From an uncultured Spirochaetota bacterium (lineage in GTDB: Bacteria > Spirochaetota > Spirochaetia > JAFGXN01), in the NCBI GenBank assembly GCA_944390005.1, contig CALXOJ010000002.1:1-64000 (forward strand): a stretch of DNA of 64,000 nt. The letters are read 5' to 3'. Below are positions 61,330 to 64,000 of this stretch, piece by piece. Under the pieces are notes generated by a model. The model saw only the letters and a list, made by a program, of their open reading frames with translations. It did not search any database and had not been told where the DNA came from. How positions within the stretch are numbered: the first letter of the stretch is position 1; the number at the start of each line of letters is the position of its first letter. The position numbers and the translations under genes are program-made.

Positions 61330-62579
61330 TGCCTGGTTTAATAACTGAACGGAATTTCCCAACGAGTTGGACAATAAAAAGGTTCAAATATTGTGCTCAA
61401 ATTTGTAACGGCGGTGAGTATTCTGACATCGAAGTTGAAGAAGGCGGTTATCCTGTAATTGGAAGCGGTGGCGAATTTGCAAGAGCAAGCAAATTTAGCT
61501 ATTGTGGAAAATCAGTTTTATTAGGCAGAAAGGGTACTGTGGATAAACCTTTATTTGTGGACGGCGCATTTTGGTGCGTTGATACAATGTTTTATACTAA
61601 AATCAAAGATTTTGTGTATGAGAAATATTTGTATTATTGCGCTTTGTGTTTCCCTTTTGATTATTATGTAACCTCCACAGCATTGCCGTCTATGACACAA
61701 AGAGATTTGGGTTCACAAGAGATTGCTGTGCCCCCCAAAAAAGAGCAGAAAGCTATCGCAGATTTTATCGACAAAGAATGTGCCCAGATTGACAGTATTG
61801 CCGCAGATTTGGAAAAACAGATTGCTCTTTTGCAGCAATACAAAAAATCCCTGATTACCGAAACAGTAACCAAGGGGCTGGACAAGTCTGTGCCAATGAA
61901 GGACAGTGGGGTTGAGTGGATCGGGGAAATTCCTGTTGGATGGGAACTAAGTAGGATTAAATATTTGACAGATAATCATCATCCATATCCTATTGGTGAT
62001 GGAGATCATGGAATGATTAAAGCTGATGACTATTTAACGGAAGGTATTCCGTATATTCGAGTATTAAATTTAACCTGGGGAAGCGGTCTAAATCTGGAGA
62101 ATTTAGTTTTCATTTCTAAAGAGATGAATAGTCTAATAAAAAATAGCGAGTTAAAGCCTAATGACATTTTGATTGCAAAAACTGGAGCAACGATAGGAAA
62201 AACTGCGATTGTGCCTGATTCACTTCCCGTGAGTAACACCACTTCTCATGTTGGGAAAATCACTTTAGCAAATGTGCATGATGCAAAATACTTTTATTAT
62301 GTGATGACTTCTTCGATTGTGCAAAAACAAATACAAGATATTTCTGCGATGCAAAGCACACGACCAGAACTTGGGATCGAGGGCTTAAAAAATTTGATTT
62401 TGACTGTTCCTCCATTCGATATACAACAACATATAGCAAGGTTTCTTGACGATCATTGTGCTAAAATCGACAGGGTATTACACGAAAAAGGCAAACAATT
62501 ATCTGTAATCAAGCAGCACAAAAAATCTCTTATCTATGAATATGTCACCGGTAAAAAACGAGTGAAGGAGGTGCGATGA
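61329..62579 (+). CDS. hsdS: type I restriction-modification specificity subunit
   Basis: 416 residues with two target-recognition domains (about 1-135 and 195-345), each followed by a long helical spacer: EQKAIADFIDKECAQIDSIA and IQQHIARFLDDHCAKIDRVL. The internal repeats (IAxFxDxxCAxID) mark the two half-sites, so the target is a bipartite asymmetric sequence. TRD bases are far more A+T-rich than hsdM or hsdR, a usual sign of domain shuffling. Starts within the hsdM stop. Confidence 0.93.
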   Translation: MPGLITERNFPTSWTIKRFKYCAQICNGGEYSDIEVEEGGYPVIGSGGEFARASKFSYCGKSVLLGRKGTVDKPLFVDGAFWCVDTMFYTKIKDFVYEKYLYYCALCFPFDYYVTSTALPSMTQRDLGSQEIAVPPKKEQKAIADFIDKECAQIDSIAADLEKQIALLQQYKKSLITETVTKGLDKSVPMKDSGVEWIGEIPVGWELSRIKYLTDNHHPYPIGDGDHGMIKADDYLTEGIPYIRVLNLTWGSGLNLENLVFISKEMNSLIKNSELKPNDILIAKTGATIGKTAIVPDSLPVSNTTSHVGKITLANVHDAKYFYYVMTSSIVQKQIQDISAMQSTRPELGIEGLKNLILTVPPFDIQQHIARFLDDHCAKIDRVLHEKGKQLSVIKQHKKSLIYEYVTGKKRVKEVR

Positions 62580-62580
62580 G

Positions 62581-64000
62581 ATGGCTATCAAAGCAGGACA
62601 ATTAAAAGAACGGGCAGATTATCAGGCATACATTCTGGAAATGCTGCGGGAGGAAAACGGCTATCAGATGCGCCCCTCTACCGCTTACGATCCCGGCTAC
62701 GGCATGGATGTGGAGCTGCTGTTCTCCTTTTTGCAAGCTACCCAGCCGGATGCATTGGCCCGACTGGAAAAACTCTATGGCGACAGGACCCGCCAGACCA
62801 TCCTCAACTACATCAACAATGAGGTCAATAAGAAAAGCCGCAGCCTGCTGGATGTATTGAAGCACGGCGTGGAATTTGATAATGGTGTATCTCTGACCCT
62901 TATGTACCGCAAGCCTGCCACTACCTTCAACCAAAAAGCGGAGGCGCTGTATCAGCAGAATGTTCTCTCGGTGATGGAGGAAGTCTGGCACAAAGAGGGT
63001 GAACGCATTGACCTTGTAATCTTCCTCAACGGCATTGCCATTTTCACCTTTGAGCTGAAATGCAACACCAGCGGACAGAATTATGAGGATGCGATCCGTC
63101 AGTATAAGTTCGAGCGGGATTACAAAACCCGTTTGCTGAAATTTAAGGCGGGCTGTCTGGCTCACTTTGCTATGGACTTGAACGAAGTCTATATGTGCAC
63201 CAATCTGAAAGGAAAATCTTCTTTCTTTCTACCGTTCAATAAGGGCTGTGGTGTTGGAATTCACTCCGGCAAGGGGAACCCTCATAACGAAAACGGCATC
63301 AATGTTTCCTATATGTGGGAAGATATTCTCAAAAAAGATACGGTTCTGTATCTGATTGATAAAATCATTTTCCTGCAAAAAGAAACCAAGAAAGACCCGG
63401 ATACCGGTAAGCGTGTTACCAAGGAAACGCTGATTTTCCCCCGGTATCACCAATTCAATGCCGTGCGCAAACTGGTGGCAGATGTCGTAGAACACCACAG
63501 TGAGAAAAACTATCTCATTGAACACTCGGCCGGCAGCGGCAAAACCAATACCATTGCATGGCTGGCACACCGCCTTGCCTCTTTGCACGACAGGGAAAAC
63601 AAAGTTATTTTTGATACGGTTTGCATCATCACTGATCGTATCGTAGTAGACCGTCAGCTTCAGAATGCTGTACTGTCACTGGAGCACAAGGCGGGTCTGA
63701 TCAAGGTCATGGATGAAAAATGTACTTCCAAAGATTTGGCGGATGCCCTCAACGGCAATACAAAAATTATTGTGACTACCATCCACAAGTTCATGTACAT
63801 TCAGGAACTGGTACAGAAGCTGAAAAGCAAGACTTTTGCCGTAATCATCGACGAGGCGCATTCCTCTACCGCCGGAACTGCCATGGAAGCGGTGACTCAT
63901 GCCCTTTCGGAAAACAGAGGTATAGAGGGCGAAGATCAGGAAGAAAAATCTATGGGTGATTTGATTGAAGATGAGATTGCCCGCAGCGGAAAGCAGCCAA
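62581..64000 (+). CDS. hsdR: type I restriction-modification endonuclease subunit, 5' part
   Basis: First 473 residues; continues past the window. PD-(D/E)xK nuclease domain with DLVIFLNGIAIFTFELK around 145-162, then the SF2 translocase: Walker A IEHSAGSGKTNTIAWLAHR near 315, RIVVDRQLQ, and Walker B VIIDEAHSSTAGTAMEA near 420. Cuts DNA far from the HsdS site after ATP-driven translocation when the site is unmethylated. ATG 62581 begins one base after the hsdS stop; AAGGAGG at 62564-62570 precedes it. Same foreign codon use as hsdM. Confidence 0.94.
   Translation, partial: MAIKAGQLKERADYQAYILEMLREENGYQMRPSTAYDPGYGMDVELLFSFLQATQPDALARLEKLYGDRTRQTILNYINNEVNKKSRSLLDVLKHGVEFDNGVSLTLMYRKPATTFNQKAEALYQQNVLSVMEEVWHKEGERIDLVIFLNGIAIFTFELKCNTSGQNYEDAIRQYKFERDYKTRLLKFKAGCLAHFAMDLNEVYMCTNLKGKSSFFLPFNKGCGVGIHSGKGNPHNENGINVSYMWEDILKKDTVLYLIDKIIFLQKETKKDPDTGKRVTKETLIFPRYHQFNAVRKLVADVVEHHSEKNYLIEHSAGSGKTNTIAWLAHRLASLHDRENKVIFDTVCIITDRIVVDRQLQNAVLSLEHKAGLIKVMDEKCTSKDLADALNGNTKIIVTTIHKFMYIQELVQKLKSKTFAVIIDEAHSSTAGTAMEAVTHALSENRGIEGEDQEEKSMGDLIEDEIARSGKQP

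Noticed and set aside
1-64000. CRISPR arrays
   Set aside because: No regularly spaced direct repeats were seen anywhere in the window.

Overview
The window reads as a chromosomal contig from a host-associated anaerobic spirochaete-like bacterium, probably Treponema-related (moderate confidence, from gene content only). Supporting points are the many lipoproteins, giant TPR proteins with one membrane anchor, a methyl-accepting chemotaxis receptor, pyruvate:ferredoxin oxidoreductase, a long PFK, an EF-P with a spirochaete-like loop, and an ExbB/ExbD/TonB envelope operon. An outer membrane is implied by the lipoproteins, the beta-barrel and TonB. The 3' end of a 5S rRNA opens the window, and most of the contig has uniform mid-GC codon use.

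Layout. 1-3250: end of an rRNA operon followed by a decayed prophage patch: two tiny hydrophobic peptides, an HTH protein, and a 5'-truncated MuF head protein fused to an HEYAH metallopeptidase-like toxin domain with an overlapping candidate immunity gene. 3268-8213: lipoproteins, one operon ending in a degenerate prolyl-tRNA synthetase paralogue, and a secreted glycogen-binding-fold protein. 8312-19325: membrane-anchored TPR protein, FGGY sugar kinase, PFOR, PEBP lipoprotein, MFS carrier, NUDIX hydrolase, tRNA-Cys. 19469-27654: an HD-GYP-like protein, then a tight operon of secreted serine protease, M20 peptidase and an Opp-type ABC importer. 27639-33441: galT with an acyl-CoA synthetase, a chemoreceptor, an unknown gene. 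33518-39978: TPR protein / beta-barrel / ExbB / ExbD / TonB operon. 39962-46156: two HAD phosphatases, EF-P, FtsK, UppP. 46257-57341: MetY, a GH2 glycosidase, YhcC-type radical SAM protein, PFK, GalE, tRNA-Arg, PlsC, Ser-type sulfatase, MarC, a phosphodiesterase-like lipoprotein, a secreted unknown.

57416-64000 is an island. The first 46 codons of tex are joined in frame to the C-terminal two thirds of a clostridial-type Y-family polymerase, followed by its YolD-like partner and then a type I restriction-modification set hsdM-hsdS-hsdR running off the window. Base composition and codon use differ from the rest.

A cross-cutting observation is that many genes have a -10 box ending only 5-10 bases before the ATG and no Shine-Dalgarno sequence, pointing to frequent leaderless transcription. 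Functional themes are peptide scavenging (protease, M20, Opp), sugar use (FGGY kinase, GalT/GalE, GH2, sulfatase, PFK, PFOR) and envelope energisation (TonB operon).
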